The notes beneath the pieces are model-generated. The model was not told where the DNA came from. It saw only the letters and a program-made list of their open reading frames with translations, and did no database searches. A stretch of DNA of 64,000 nt from Membranipora membranacea (taxonomy: Eukaryota > Bryozoa > Gymnolaemata > Cheilostomatida > Membraniporidae). The DNA lies in the NCBI GenBank assembly GCA_914767715.1, contig OU612067.1, forward strand, positions 33,080,162 to 33,144,161, read 5' to 3'. The position numbers and the translations under genes are program-made. Positions 10,589 through 22,563 of this stretch are shown here, piece by piece (the first letter of the stretch is position 1; every line of letters starts with the position of its first letter).

Positions 10589-11202
10589 CTTTGCTTGCTC
10601 AGACATAAGATCATGTTACACAGAACTTGTACTCACAGGATAGGCAGAACATCTTGAATGAAAATTTGAATATCGGGCTATTCAGTGATTGATCTGAATT
10701 GCCTGGAGACAATCCTGTGCCCTACATGATATTTTATCCTGTAATGCCCTACAGCAATGATTGAACTGAGAAGGATTTCTGGATATCTCTACAAGAAAAG
10801 TAAGATGAGAGGCCCCCCCCCCCCAAACCTTTTTGTAGAGCTGGTTAAGTCTGATGCTGAGTTATTTTCCACTTTGGTTTGATTCAGTAATTGTGTTCTC
10901 TTTGTATCTCTTCATTGAAAACCTAGTTAAAATGGCATGTGAATCTTATTTGCCGTAACAGCTCATCCCATAGCTGAAATTATATGAATTACCTACACAT
11001 GTGTGATGGCAAAAATCAAGGTTGAATGGGTGTCAGTGATGCAAATCATACCTCAAATTACCAACATAAGACTGCTAGTCTACCTGTTAGAACTGTTACA
11101 GCTCGTCTATCTATTAATGTCCTTAATTCATTTTGGCTTGTGTCTCAATGTTAGCTGGCACCTAATTTTGGCTAGCTGAGGTCTGTATAAAGTAAAGAGG
11201 GC
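10589..11202. other. No gene seen; C-run and BEL insertion site
   Basis: This 0.6-kb stretch separates the PHD exon from the BEL 5' LTR. It holds a run of C residues near 10811-10823 and AT-rich sequence with scattered stops in all frames. The last five bases, AGGGC (11198-11202), are the left target duplication of the BEL element. Confidence 0.5.
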
Positions 11203-11853
11203 TGTGGCTGCTTCACGGCGGCTTAGATCCTTTGCCATTCACTGGGAGTTGTGCCTAATTGGCCATAGCTGCATGGCTTTGTGCGGTACCGGGCTATTGT
11301 GTTGTGTGTCCAATTATCTGTACTGATGGATTAATTTGGCGAGAAAATTCCTCAAGCCTTTAGTTGCCCTGTGAGCCTTGGTGTTTGAGGTTTTCCTCAC
11401 AGGCTCAGTAAACTTGAGTTGTATAAACTTGAACAATATTTATCTATTTTTCTGGGCTAAGGTAATATTTGGGGATTTACTAAAGGAGCAAAAAGGTATG
11501 TTATAAATTAAATTCTATTTTCTGTAGATTGAAATAATTTGACTCCAAGTTCACTTGACTTAATATCTCTTTTATTTCTCGGTACATTCAAAATTAATTA
11601 ATAGGGTTTAGATTTGTGTTTATTTGATCTTTGAGTATATTGTTCCTTATAGTTTGCGTTAAATTGAATGGTTAATTATTGACGGCATTTTTATTGAACG
11701 AGGCACATTTTTATGCACCACATTAATTGCACCATGTTCTTTTCCAGTTTCACGGAACCTTCGGGGATAAAAATAAACCTGTGATCCTGTGATACCATCA
11801 GTAATCTCTAAAATCTAATGCAAAATAATCAAGAAGCCTTGTGGTCCCGAACA
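11203..11853 (+). repeat. BEL element 5' LTR
   Basis: The LTR runs from TGTGGCTGCTTCACGG to GAACA and matches 18024-18674 over its full 651 bp. The leader 11854-12597 follows without recognisable coding sequence. Confidence 0.95.
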
Positions 11854-12597
11854 GTGAAACTTTATTTCTGGATAATGTCTAGTGCTAGAAGCTGACTCAA
11901 CACTCTCGCCAACCCACACACCAACCATTGAGCAACTCACTCCAGCGTCTACACTATCTTGACGCCTACTCTACCAGTCAGCTTGTGATGCTGTACAGTT
12001 ATACCTCAGCTAGCCGAGCATTCAGCTCCCTCAACATACTCTGTACGTCAACATCAGAGAGCCACAGGATTCGTACTGCTATACCACCTAAATCCTGTAC
12101 TGCTAGCACAGCACACCTAAGCACTAGTCTCTAGATACAGCTGTCGTTATACCCCGCTGTATCCTCTCGTCTTGTGTGACGACTACCCCCTTCTCGTCTA
12201 CGCCACGTTACTCTACTGCCGGTGATCTCGCTGCTGATGCTTGCTAAACACTAACTGTAACTGTATATGATAACCTCTTGGATTATTTATTAATCCACCC
12301 TGTTGCTGATGGAGAGCTGCTGGAGATACTTTTTACACTTCACTGATACCAGGTGCGTGCCTCGTTAATTTTTACAGCCGTCAATTTTTTGTACTAGGAC
12401 TAGGTTAGGGCTTTTTGTGCAAGCTCGCCTTTTTCATCCAATAGTGCAGATTTTTTGGCTCATGCACTCTAGTTGCTGGGCTGTACTCCGTTGTGTGGTC
12501 TTGGTTGTTGGGTATTGATTTCAGTGTGTGTCTTGGTATCTTGCCTCTGTGGAGCAGTTGTGTTTCTTGCCAATAATCTTTGTAGGTTTGTCTCAGC
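11854..12597 (+). other. BEL element leader, no gene
   Basis: This 744-bp untranslated leader lies between the 5' LTR and the first gag start codon. The primer-binding site should lie just after 11853, but I do not recognise a matching tRNA 3' end. Confidence 0.6.
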
Positions 12598-12870
12598 ATG
12601 GAGGGCTTTAGTATCTCAAGGTCAGAGCCCGATAGGTTGGGGGCAAAGGCGCTCAGGGATATGTTGAAATCAAAGAAATTACCGGTTGGTGGCAGAAAGA
12701 AAGTGCTTATTGATAGAATTATTCAAAACTCCTCACGGTTTCGAATCGATTCAACAGGAGGTGATTTTGAAATGGCATCTCAATCTAGATTTTTTCCTGC
12801 TGCTCATAGCACTGACCAACAAGCCAAAGTATTTTCATCAGGCATTGTACAAGTGAATCAAGGCTCATGA
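12598..12870 (+). pseudogene. BEL Gag N-terminus with SAP-like domain
   Basis: The ATG at 12598 starts a frame whose residues about 13-45 match the SAP motif pattern: LGAKALRDMLKSKKLPVGG followed by RKKVLIDRI, two helices with the conserved G and K-L-I spacing. SAP domains bind DNA or chromatin, and an N-terminal one on a retrotransposon Gag could help nuclear association (inference). A frameshift near 12860 ends the frame in TGA. The next frame continues with glutamine- and asparagine-rich sequence, has a TAG near 13028, and leads into the ORF at 13070. Confidence 0.65.
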
Positions 12871-13069
12871 AATTCAGCAACCAGCATCACAACATGATGT
12901 TAGGGGTCGGCAGCAATCTGATAATGGTTGCAAAGACCAACAGATGCCTGGTGGTAATGATTATAATGATCAACATGTGCAACAAGGTCAAAATCATAGG
13001 CCGCCCAATGGTAGTGTAAATGGCGAATAGCAGCAAAATCAAGTAGGATCAAATCAATCTGCCGCGCCC

Positions 13070-15055
13070 ATGGATTTTACATGCCAGCAAGATGGTAGGA
13101 TAAGCATGCATATTTTTCCATCCAATGCTATTCATCAAAACAATGGAAACAATGGATGGCTTTTGAATGGTCAAGCTGTGTCATCGGGACACTCGTTTCA
13201 GGCTAATCAACCCAGACCAGCTTTAGCTTCCACCAGTAACAATGAATGGCTTATTCGTGACTCAAGTAATTTAGCTTCAGCTATTCATGATGGACCAGTA
13301 AATAACAATGGGTGGCTATCCAATAGACAAGCTCAATCTAGGAGTAACATGCATGGTCGTAATAATGCTGCTCATGATACACAGACTGTAGCTTCCACTG
13401 CTGTTGCAGCAGCTGTCAATAGTAACCCATGGTTGTCACATGTTAGTATTGCTGTACCTTCGCATGGTGTTCACTTTAGCTCACCTCCACATGACATTCG
13501 CAGACCACCATCCCCTATCATGGACTTGCATCAAAGTCGTATATCACCCCAGTTAACCGAACCAAACTGGCATTCTAGTACATATGTAGTAGGGGACACA
13601 ACTCCAAATATAGAATCAGATTATGCTATGTCACGTAGACAGGAGTTGGATTATGCCATCGCAGAGTCAATAGAGGCTAGTAAAATGCCTCTGGAGGAGC
13701 CATCAGTATTTCAGGGTGATTTGCTCAAGTACAATCGCTGGGCCAAGTCATTTGATGCTTTTATATCTAAGCGAAAATGGCCAACATCAAGTTCTAAGCT
13801 TTTCTACCTGGAAAAGTACACTGATGGTGATGCTAGAGAGCTAATCGAGCATTATCTAACCAGAAATTCTGAGCAAGCATATATCGAGGCATGGAAAGAC
13901 CTCAATCAGACATATGGTAATTCTTATCTCATTGCACAGGCATACAAGAAAAAACTGTTTACCTGGCCAAAAATCACAAACAGAGATAATGTCAGTATCA
14001 AAAAGCTGGCAAATTTTCTCAAGCAATGCCTAGCAATGAGAGAAGAAAACCCACACTTTGGATTTTTGGAGGAGTGTGATCGTAATCAGGACATAGTCAA
14101 GAATCTTCCTGATTATATGGCATTACGGTGGAACAATAAAGTAACAGGGTATCAACTATCTCATGATCAGGTGTTCCCACCGTTCTCTCAGTTTGTTGAG
14201 TTCATGGTTTTTGAATCCCACTCAGCAAACAATCCAGTTACTTCCCAGAATGCTTTGAAGGGTGTGGGTAATGTGGATTCATCAGCTAAGAGTGATCAAT
14301 TGAAACCTAAATCAAAATCTAACCAAAGTGCCGACAGTCAATCAATTTCACAGGATGATCTGAAATTTCTCAAAATTCTAGATGATGGTATTCAACAAGA
14401 CAGCTCAGGTTACTATGTCATGCCTTTACCGTTTAAACATGGTGAGACAACTTTCACATCTAGTAAACAACCAGTCTTGAAGAGATTTTATGGTCTTTTA
14501 TCACAGTTCAAAAGGCGAAATGCAGAATTCAGACAGAAATATACTGAGTTCGTAGAAGGTATAATATCTAGGGGTGAGGCTGAACTAGTGCCAAAATCAG
14601 AACTCGAAAGCCGGGAGGGTTGGTTTTTACCTCATCATGGTGTTTATCATAAAAAGACCGGAAAAATCAGAGTCTTATTTGACTGTGGTGCGCAGGCTAA
14701 TGGTGTCAACCTGAATGATGAGTTATTACAAGGCCCTGACCTAAACAATTCTCTGCTGGGAGTGATATTGAGATTTCGGCAAAAACCAGTAGCTTTATCT
14801 TGTGACATAGAGAAGATGTATCATCGCTTCAGGGTAGTAAACGAGCACCGTGATTATCTTCGGTTCTTTTGGCTTGATGATCAGGGTAATCCAGCTGTAT
14901 ATAGAATGTGCGTCCATATTTTTGGCGCTAGATCGTCTCCCAACTGTGCCAAATATGGTCTCAATAGGCTAGCAATAGACTATGGTGAAAATTACCCACT
15001 AGCTCAGGAGTTTATTCAGCGTAATTTCTATGTTGACGATGGTTTATGTATGTAA
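13070..15055 (+). pseudogene. BEL Gag (DUF1759-like) fused to reverse transcriptase
   Basis: Residues 1-190 are low complexity and asparagine- and serine-rich. Residues about 210-380 match the Gag capsid region of BEL/Pao elements (DUF1759 type), starting near FQGDLLKYNRWAKSFDAF. From about residue 450 the frame enters the reverse transcriptase, with LSCDIEKMYH (motif A aspartate), FGARSSP (motif B) and FYVDDG (motif C). Only about 70 residues separate capsid from polymerase. The CCHC zinc knuckles and the aspartic protease that normally lie there are missing, evidently through an internal in-frame deletion. The frame ends early at TAA 15053-15055 because of a small deletion just after the YVDD box, and 15046-16308 carries on. 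Confidence 0.85.
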
Positions 15056-16308
15056 ATACCAGTGATGAAGCCATCGAACTTCTGAAACAAACTAGGTCAT
15101 TGTGTAAAAATGGCAATCTTCATGTACACAAGCTTCTATCCAATCAACCTCAGGTACTGGAAGCCTTCCCTCAAGAGGATACAAATCTCAAACCACAGAA
15201 AAATATTCAGCTGCTCGACTCAACAGAGCGAGCTCTAGGCATGCTATGGGCCTTGGACTCGGATTCATTCACTTATAAATATCAGCCTGTACCTGCTAAG
15301 AAAATTACTAGGAGGTCTGTGTTAGCTAATGTAGCTTCGGTATACGATCCTATGGGTCTCATAAGTCTTCTTATTCTGCCAGCTAGAGTAATGATACAAA
15401 ACTCATGTAAAGACGGTTTGAGTTGGGACCAGGAACTTGATCAAAACATGTGTGATAAGTGGAAAATCTGGGACTTCGAAATCTCCAAAATCTCCAGTCT
15501 GTCCGTTTCCAGGTGTATTCACCCACACTCGTTCATGCCAGTCAAACAAGAAATCCATACATTCGCAGATGCTAGCGAGCTAGGGTATGGAGCATGCTCA
15601 TATGTTAGGACATTTGATGAAAATAATGCTGTACATTGTAGTCTAATGCTAGGAAAAACTCATGTGGCTCCGTTAAAGAAGCGTATTACCATTCCTAGGC
15701 TAGAGTTACAAGCAGCATTACTAGCTGCTAAGCAATGTAATTCTCTCAAAACTGAACTAGGCATACAGTGTGATAGTTATCTCTGGTCAGACTCAAAAAT
15801 CGTCTTAGGCTATATCAATAATGACTCGAAACGGTTCCAAACATTTGTTGCGAATCGTGTGACTCAAATCAATGAAATCTCGTCGAAATCCCAATGGGAT
15901 TATGTGAATACTAGTTTGAATCCTGCAGATATTGCATCCCGTGGATTAAGCACAGTAGAATTCCTGAACAATTCTATGTGGTTTCATGGACCCAACTTTC
16001 TGTGGGAGACCGATCCATTACCTAGCTCAAACTGTTCATTTATTGTTGATCCTGATGACTTGGAGCTGAAAAAATCAGCTGTCACTCTAGCTACTGACTC
16101 AAAATCACTGTCAGGGTTTGATGAAATAGTTTTGGGTTTGGTGAATAAATCATCATCATGGAATAAAACTGTCAGATGTGTAGCCATGTTACAAAATATC
16201 AAGTCAAACCATTCATTTGATGGGTGCGGGAAGGTTGTCTGCTCAGCATACCCAGAATGCATCAAACTACATCATTTCGCTAGTCCAGAGTCTCAGCTAT
16301 CAGAATGA
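15046..16308 (+). pseudogene. BEL reverse-transcriptase thumb and RNase H
   Basis: This frame continues the polymerase after the frameshift. Residues 1-170 are the RT thumb and connection, including SVYDPMGL, a phrase conserved in BEL/Pao polymerases. RNase H follows with the acidic residues visible in TFADASELG, RLELQAA, WSDSKIV and NPADIASRG, the complete set expected for an active site. The last part leads toward the integrase but loses frame near 16265-16300. The first ATG is not a true start; the part is translated only as Gag-Pol. Confidence 0.85.
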
Positions 16309-17605
16309 AATTCAATCACTCCAGTCAGGGTGTGCAATCGATAAATCTAGTCCATTAGGGAGAATGGATTGCTTCGTTGATAGTGATGATCTGTTACAAG
16401 TGGGTGGTAGAGTAAAACTGTCGTCTCTGTCATTAGCAGACAAGCATCCCATTGTCATACCAAAACAGTCAAATCTCAGTAAACAGATTTTGCAGCATTA
16501 TCATGAACAAGTAGCTCACCAGGGACGTACTTCTACCATGTCAGCTGTGAGGTCTGCTGGATTTTGGGTGGTTGGTTTGAGTAATGCGGTCTCATCTGTG
16601 ATTTACACAAGCTCATTTTGTCGTCGACTCAGGAGGCCAGTAGAAAGTCAGAAAATGGCAGACCTCCCACCTGAGCGTGTTGAAGTCGTTCCCCCATTCA
16701 CACATGTAGGATGTGATGTTTTTGGCCCCTTTCCCATAAAAGATGGTCGAAAACACATGAAGAAGTATGGTCTAATAATCACATGCTTGTCCAGTAGAGC
16801 TGTACATATTGAAACTCTACTCTCTACTGACTGCTTCTTGCAGAGCTGGCGCTGCTTTGTGGCTCTAAGAGGCAATGTCAGTTCTGTGCGTTGTGACAAT
16901 GGCACTAATTTTGTTGTTGCAAACAACGAAATTCTGAAACTCTATGATGAAATGTCTCAAGATAGTTCATTCAGTAAATATCTACAGGAACACCACTGTG
17001 AGTTTATTTTCAATACCCCTCACGCTAGTCATATGGGCGGGTGTTGGGAAAGAATGATTAGGACAATACGCTCTGTGTTCAATGGTTTGACACCACATAT
17101 GCATAACTTCAGTAGTACATCACTGCGTACTCTACTATATGAATGTATGGCAATCATTAACAGTCGCCCTCTGACGGATGTCAGCTCAGATTGTAAACCT
17201 TTATCACCGAATGATTTACTTCATATGAAGTCCTCTGTTATTCTACCTATGCCTGGTAATTTTGATGATGGCGACATCTATGCCAGAAAGAGATGGCGTG
17301 CAGTACAGCTGCTAGCCAATAAATTCTGGAATAGATGGCGTAAGGAATATGTGCAAAATCTTCAGCAGAGACAGAAATGGGTACAATCCAGAAGAAATCT
17401 CGCAATCAATGACATCGTTATTCTCAGTGATAACTGTGGTCGACGTTTTTGGAAACTAGGACGAATAACCAAAGTTTTATCTAGTGTAGATAATCTAGTC
17501 AGATCTGTCAAAGTTCTGCGTTATGATGTAATCAGTAACAATCACTCAACATTCACTCGCCCAGTTAACAAACTGGTGTGCCTAGTCGAATCTGAAGCTC
17601 TGTAA
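16217..17605 (+). pseudogene. BEL integrase
   Basis: The frame holds the zinc-binding N-terminus (HEQVAHQGR) whose second cysteine pair is damaged: only one cysteine remains in SSFCRRLRR where C-X2-C is usual. The catalytic core is intact, with D in HVGCDVFGPF, D in RCDNGTNF and E in MGGCWERMI. The C-terminal region KVGD-type fold (IVILSDNCGRRFWKLGRI) follows. Integrase joins the cDNA ends to host DNA and generated the flanking 5-bp duplication. Positions before about 16290 are out of frame with the preceding RNase H frame. Confidence 0.85.
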
Positions 17606-18023
17606 TAGGGATACAATGTAAATACTAGTCTTTTATCAGGACTCATGGAGGAGCAACTCCAAATTGTTGCTTTTTCATCCCACCCCATGGTGTTTATTTA
17701 TCACTTGTTAAGCTTTGCTCTGCTCTAAATCATTATTGTATTGCATTGCATTTGTTATCATTTCACACAGCGATAGGCACTTCTCAGTTGTATTTATTCT
17801 CGATAGTGCCAGTCGCTGCCTCAATAACTTGCCGTTTGTTAATTAATTTGTTTGCTCGATCAAACCTCTCGCATGTCAGTTTTTGTATTTATGATTGGGG
17901 TCGCTAAATGTTTGGAATGGAATGAGAAATATCCTAGGCTTCTTTTTCTCTTTCTGATCAGTTCTTCTTTGCGATCTTCAGTCATGGTTGATGGGAGAAA
18001 TCACAAGGTGATTTGGCCGGGAG
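17606..18023 (+). other. BEL 3' untranslated region, no gene
   Basis: This 0.4-kb stretch lies between the integrase stop and the 3' LTR. It has no coding features, and stops occur in all frames apart from a short open frame at 17852-18079 that runs into the LTR. Confidence 0.7.
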
Positions 18024-18674
18024 TGTGGCTGCTTCACGGCGGCTTAGATCCTTTGCCATTCACTGGGAGTTGTGCCTAATTGGCCATAGCTGCATGGCTT
18101 TGCGCGGTACCGGGCTATTGTGTTGTGTGTCCAATTATCTGTACTGATGGATTAATTTGGCGAGAAAAGTCCTCAAGCCTTTAGTTGCCCTGTGAGCCTT
18201 GGTGTTTGAGGTTTTCCTCACAGGCTCAGTAAACTTGAGTTGTATAAACTTGAACTATATTTATCTATTTTTCTGGGCAAAGGTAATATTTGGGGATTTA
18301 CTAAAGGAGCAAAAAGGTATGTTATAAATTAAATTCTATTTTCTGTAGATTAAAATAATTTGACTCCAAGTTCACTTGACTTAATATCTCTTTTATTTCT
18401 CGGTACATTCAAAATTAATTAATAGGGTTTAGATTTGTGTTTATTTGATCTTTGAGTATATTGTTCCTTATAGTTTGCGTTAAATTGAATAGTTAATTAT
18501 TGACGGCATTTTTATTGAACGAGGCACATTTTTATGCACCACATTAATTGCACCATGTTCTTTTCCAGTTTCACGGAACCTTCGGGGATAAAAATAAACC
18601 TGTGATCCTGTGATACCATCAGTAATCTCTAAAATCTAATGCAAAATAATCAAGAAGCCTTGTGGTCCAGAACA
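18024..18674 (+). repeat. BEL element 3' LTR
   Basis: This LTR has the same length as the 5' copy and about seven substitutions relative to it. It is preceded by a G-containing purine-rich tract (GGCCGGGAG) that may be part of the polypurine primer site, and is followed directly by the AGGGC duplication. Confidence 0.95.
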
Positions 18675-18811
18675 AGGGCGAGTTAATGTTTGCATAGCCT
18701 TTAATTTAGCCATTTCAAGTATTTATGAAAAGATAATTTTTCCTTCCTTCCTTCCAGGTATACAATATCCTCAAATCTACCTTGTGCCACATCACAATAT
18801 GGTCATTAGGA

Positions 18812-19322
18812 TTATGAACTATTGAGGAACCTGAACAGCGACTCTTTGGTCTTGTTTGGTGGCCTTGAAAAAGGCCGATTTGTGAAGGGAGTTACCAGAG
18901 GGCGGACTGACAGTCGACTCCGCTCACGCGCTGACACTCTGCGTAACTTCAGCTTCTTGATAGATATGGATTGGACATCAGTCATCTTCTTTTCTCTGAA
19001 CCCCTTATCAGCTAAGATGGTATACGGCTGAGCATGTCCAACAGCAGAGTCTGTGCCCGCATTCCTCTTCCTTGATCTCGTACAGTCCGTCGTCATGATG
19101 ATAGTGTTGATCGACTTGCTGTATGCTAGCACTGTTGGGTTGGTGTTGGCCCCATTACAGCGAGATCGCTGTGAAGAGAACATGTTCTCCATCACATCTG
19201 AGTTCAGCAGGCCTCCAACTACTCTGGCACCAGGGTATTGCTGTAAGATGAGTTTGATGGAATTCTCGAACGCAACTACAGTAGAGTTGAGATCATCATA
19301 GGCCTCCTTAGTGATGAACGTC
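18812..19322 (-). CDS. P-type transposase last exon
   Basis: The exon opens after a TTTTGCAG acceptor and ends at TAA 18812-18814. Its first third has the diagnostic S-D-V-M-E-N-M-F-S-S-Q-R-S-R-C segment followed by NTNPT, which matches the C-terminal catalytic block of P transposases (typically D..EN.F...R....NPT). The remainder is a basic tail rich in arginine and lysine (KKLKLRRVSARERSRL), a likely nuclear-localisation or DNA-contact region. Confidence 0.8.
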
Positions 19323-21698
19323 CTGCAAAATTATAAATTGAACATGTAAATATTTAGGAACTAACTGAGCAGTGTTGATATGCAGATCGCACATCATTTT
19401 GTAAAAAAATTGTCTTTGTTATTATTTTGTCATTTTGACATCAAATGCAACAATGGTTATTAGTCTAATAACTAAGACCAGATCGGCAAGCAACGTTATA
19501 CTAATGGCGTCTTATCATGTTTAACTAGACTAGTTTATTTTTATACAGCTGATTGTAGGTTTACGCATGCATTGATTTTCCTTGGCATAATTCGGAGAAT
19601 TCTTATAGCAACTGTCCACAACAATTGAAATGAAGTTTATGTGGACTCTTACTTCGGATCTGGTCTTGAGCGTGTGTGCCATTCCCGGAAGAAGTTCAGT
19701 GCGGCCATATTTTCTGCTAATCTGGTATCATCTGCTGTGGTATAGGGTTGGGAAGACAAAAGGTTCCGTGTAAGGATAGCCATGTTGGTGAGGATTTTGA
19801 TGGTCAATCCTAGATCGGTCCGGCCAACTTCCTTCTGATATTCCTGTAATGTTCAATTAAATCATTCAGTGAAGGTAGCAGTATATAAGCTCTGCAATGA
19901 CCTGCCAAAGAAGATGGTTTACCCTGTGAAACCTCTATTTACCTGTTTTAAGAAGGATGCAAACAAGTTGAAGTTATCTAAACGATAGCAATTTGTTCTG
20001 CCTGCTTGACCATCTGTTCACCCTAAATTATGAAAGGATGTGTGTATTGGATTGGGAACCTTGTATTTTCTTGGAAAAACATCTCTTTCCCTATATCCTA
20101 ACATATTGTTTTTTTTATAGAATGAACTCACTGTCATAAGATGAAGCATTTCGTCATTCATCACTTCGAAAGCCAGATGGTTCCTCATGTTCCCTGAGTC
20201 TGTGAGGAAGATGTGGTCGTCGGTCAGCTTCCGATGGATAGGAAGGGAGGTGAACATGTGGTCCTATCTGTAAGCATCCTCCCAGTGGGACCAGAAGCTG
20301 AACTCCCTTCCTAATCGCACTCTTCTCTTGCTGTCATAATCCTTGGCTGATGCCAAGAATGAGTTTCTGATTTTTCTAATACCATGCTACAAGTACAAAG
20401 ACAGAAAAGTTATTTATTTAATGGGCACAAAATTGTCTAATATATTTTGCATAGCTGTAGCTTTCTACATTATAATAGTCACATTGTGATTTTTTCTGTA
20501 CAAGCTTCATTAATTAGTCAAAAATAAATAATTCATACCAGGTATACAGTGGTGTAATGAACATTCTCATTTAATTTTTGCAGTTCATATTTGGTGTAAG
20601 TTAATATATCGAACGTAATAAATAACGCCACAGCACCATCACAAATCCAAATCATCAAAAGGTTTACAAACTCAGTATGTTAACTTACACAAGGATCCAC
20701 CATGATGTGCTTTCTGGTCCTGCATGGAGCTTGATGAACTTCCTGTTGTTTGAGCCCCCATCCATTAGCATTCCATCACACTGCAATTATTACAACAGCT
20801 AGTATATTTGTATGTATCACTGGATCTCAGATGGCAAAACATGACAAACATGCAAAAGCAAAGACATAAACAGTAAAACATAAATTAGGTTTTGCTATCA
20901 CCTTTAGGGTGTATCCCACAATGCAATTTTTTGGCACTCCAAGTGAGGTCAGGTCAGTGGTTGACCTAACTGTTATGAGTTATTCAGTAGCACAAATTAA
21001 TTTCTTTATTACCTCGAATCCATATGTCTCCAGGGTGTTGATGACCTTCCACACAATAATCATCAACTCGGCAGCATGAGTTTCGGTAGTCGGATAGTAG
21101 GCTACCGGCCACTTAAAACCAGTGTGCCCCAGAAAAATAAACTGAAGAATGTGGGTCGCAAGAGTGTTCAAGCCACCTAAAAGGATTAAATAGTTTAATA
21201 GATATTGGAGCATTACAATTACAATCAATATTTGATCAATTTGTGATTAGAACAATGCTTGATTTATAAGAGTCCAACGGGTCTTATGAAAATAAAATTA
21301 AAATTCTCGGTTGCTCCTTGTTGTAAACCATTGAAGCCTATAATGCAATGCTTTGTGAAAAAAGTTTGATGACCATGATAAACCTTACACGCTTGTTTTG
21401 AGGCAACTGCCGTATGTTATAAACACACCATATTTCCTTAGTTTGTGAAGACCTTGCGCTTCACCGTAATCTGTCATCCCACAAAGTTTACTGTCTGGGG
21501 CAGCTGACTCCAACTGAAGGTCTTCCTACAACAGCCAATATACTGTTAATGTAATGATCAACACAGAAAGGCCAGCGGGAATAAATTGGGCAGAGTATCA
21601 TCACATATACATGTGATTACTATCAGGACAGCTTCATAATCATCTCATTTGTTTGTAGACTATACATATACAATACAACATAAAATGATGATAAATAC

Positions 21699-21933
21699 CT
21701 GAATCTGTATTTCATCAAATACAATAAAGCCGCTTCTGCCTCTCTTAGAAAGTCCTCTCCGGTCTGCTTCGAGGAGCATCCAGTGCAGGTTCTCTGCACA
21801 CAGTCCTGGACTTTGGTTGACAAAGTTCTTATACCTTGTAAGCTGCCTAGGGCTTGGTAGTTTGAGCACCTTTGCGAGGTTGAGGTAAGCTGTCGCTGAT
21901 CTAGTATAGAGATCCATAGCAATCTGGATAATG
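21699..21933 (-). CDS. P-type transposase core exon with first catalytic aspartate
   Basis: Bounded by TTTTAG and GTATTT, this exon encodes LKLPSPRQLTRYKNF, NQSPGLCAENLHWML and GFIVFDEIQIQ. These correspond to the start of the RNase H fold in P transposases, where the first catalytic residue sits in a V.DE sequence. The exon is open throughout. Confidence 0.8.
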
Positions 21934-22563
21934 CTAAAATAAGCAAAAAAGTAGTGTTAGAAGACACACCAGGAGAAAGTTTCTGACCAGGTAATATTTG
22001 ATGCTTCGCTATATTTAGTGTGAGGGATTTTCTGATGATACTCGTTTGTAGTTATTACTTGACTAGCAATGGTTCAAGCCTGTACCATATTGAATGCTAT
22101 ACACATAATCATGTTTGTTGCTGTGATAGGCGATTTTGTCATGTTGATTTTTACAGCATGAGATGGAACACAAAACACTGGAATACTATTTGACCATGCA
22201 GATGAGACAATTGGTGTCAACAAAGACAATCAGCTTCTGACAAAATCCAACAGTGATGTATGACTAGAGAAAACCATACCTTACTTCCCATCTTCTGAAC
22301 TTGCCAGAGTTTTCTAGCTGCTGTTGGAAAAACTCTATCCACACCTTGTCACTTTTTAAACTTTCTGGTAACAAACCAGACCATTCTGCTCTAGGGGGAG
22401 GAGTGCTGGGCGGGATTTCCTCTTCTTCTTCTTCATCGTCAGGTGTATAGGTAGGACCATGCTCATCTGGTGGCTGTTCTAGCTCAAAATCTACTGGAAT
22501 TGGCTCCCGTCTTTACTTACTGGGGGGTTTGTTGGTTAGCTCTCCTAGTGCTGGACGACTACA

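Larger units (their letters stand above)
11203..18674 (+). mobile_element. BEL/Pao LTR retrotransposon, 7.47 kb, nested in the P element
   Basis: Two 651-bp LTRs (11203-11853 and 18024-18674) start with TGTGGCTG, end with GAACA and differ at about seven positions. The flanking 5-mer AGGGC at 11198-11202 and 18675-18679 is a perfect target duplication of the length expected for this superfamily. Between the LTRs lie gag and pol fragments in the order Gag, reverse transcriptase, RNase H, integrase. LTR divergence of about 1 percent marks a recent insertion. The zinc knuckles and aspartic protease are absent, and several frameshifts and stops make this copy non-functional by itself. Confidence 0.95.
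18812..22563 (-). pseudogene. P-element-type transposase, at least eight exons
   Basis: On the minus strand, exons with GT/AG borders can be placed at 22285-22563, 21699-21933, 21429-21525, 21013-21176, 20689-20780, 20132-20386, 19653-19843 and 18812-19322; a weaker one may lie at 19944-20018. They encode the RNase H-like core of P transposases in order: GFIVFDEIQ (first acidic residue), a D-Y-G-E-A segment, ILQFIFLGHTGFKWPVAY, LMDGGSNNRKF (second aspartate), the GTP-binding-insertion-like part with WSHWEDAY and SLPIHRKLTDDHI, and the C-terminal LNSDVMENMFSSQRSRC with the final glutamate. P transposases cut DNA with GTP as cofactor. Damage: TAG at 20264-20266 within WEDAYR.D and a TAA near 22513. 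No THAP zinc finger was found upstream, so the N-terminus is missing or unrecognised. Confidence 0.85.

Noticed and set aside
15984-16265. Minus-strand open frame under the BEL RNase H end
   Set aside because: It is a shadow of the plus-strand pol frame.
16648-16926. Minus-strand open frame under the BEL integrase
   Set aside because: It overlaps the well-supported integrase core on the opposite strand and has no family resemblance.
18053-18079. 17852-18079 as a coding gene
   Set aside because: It runs from BEL 3' untranslated sequence into the LTR and matches nothing.
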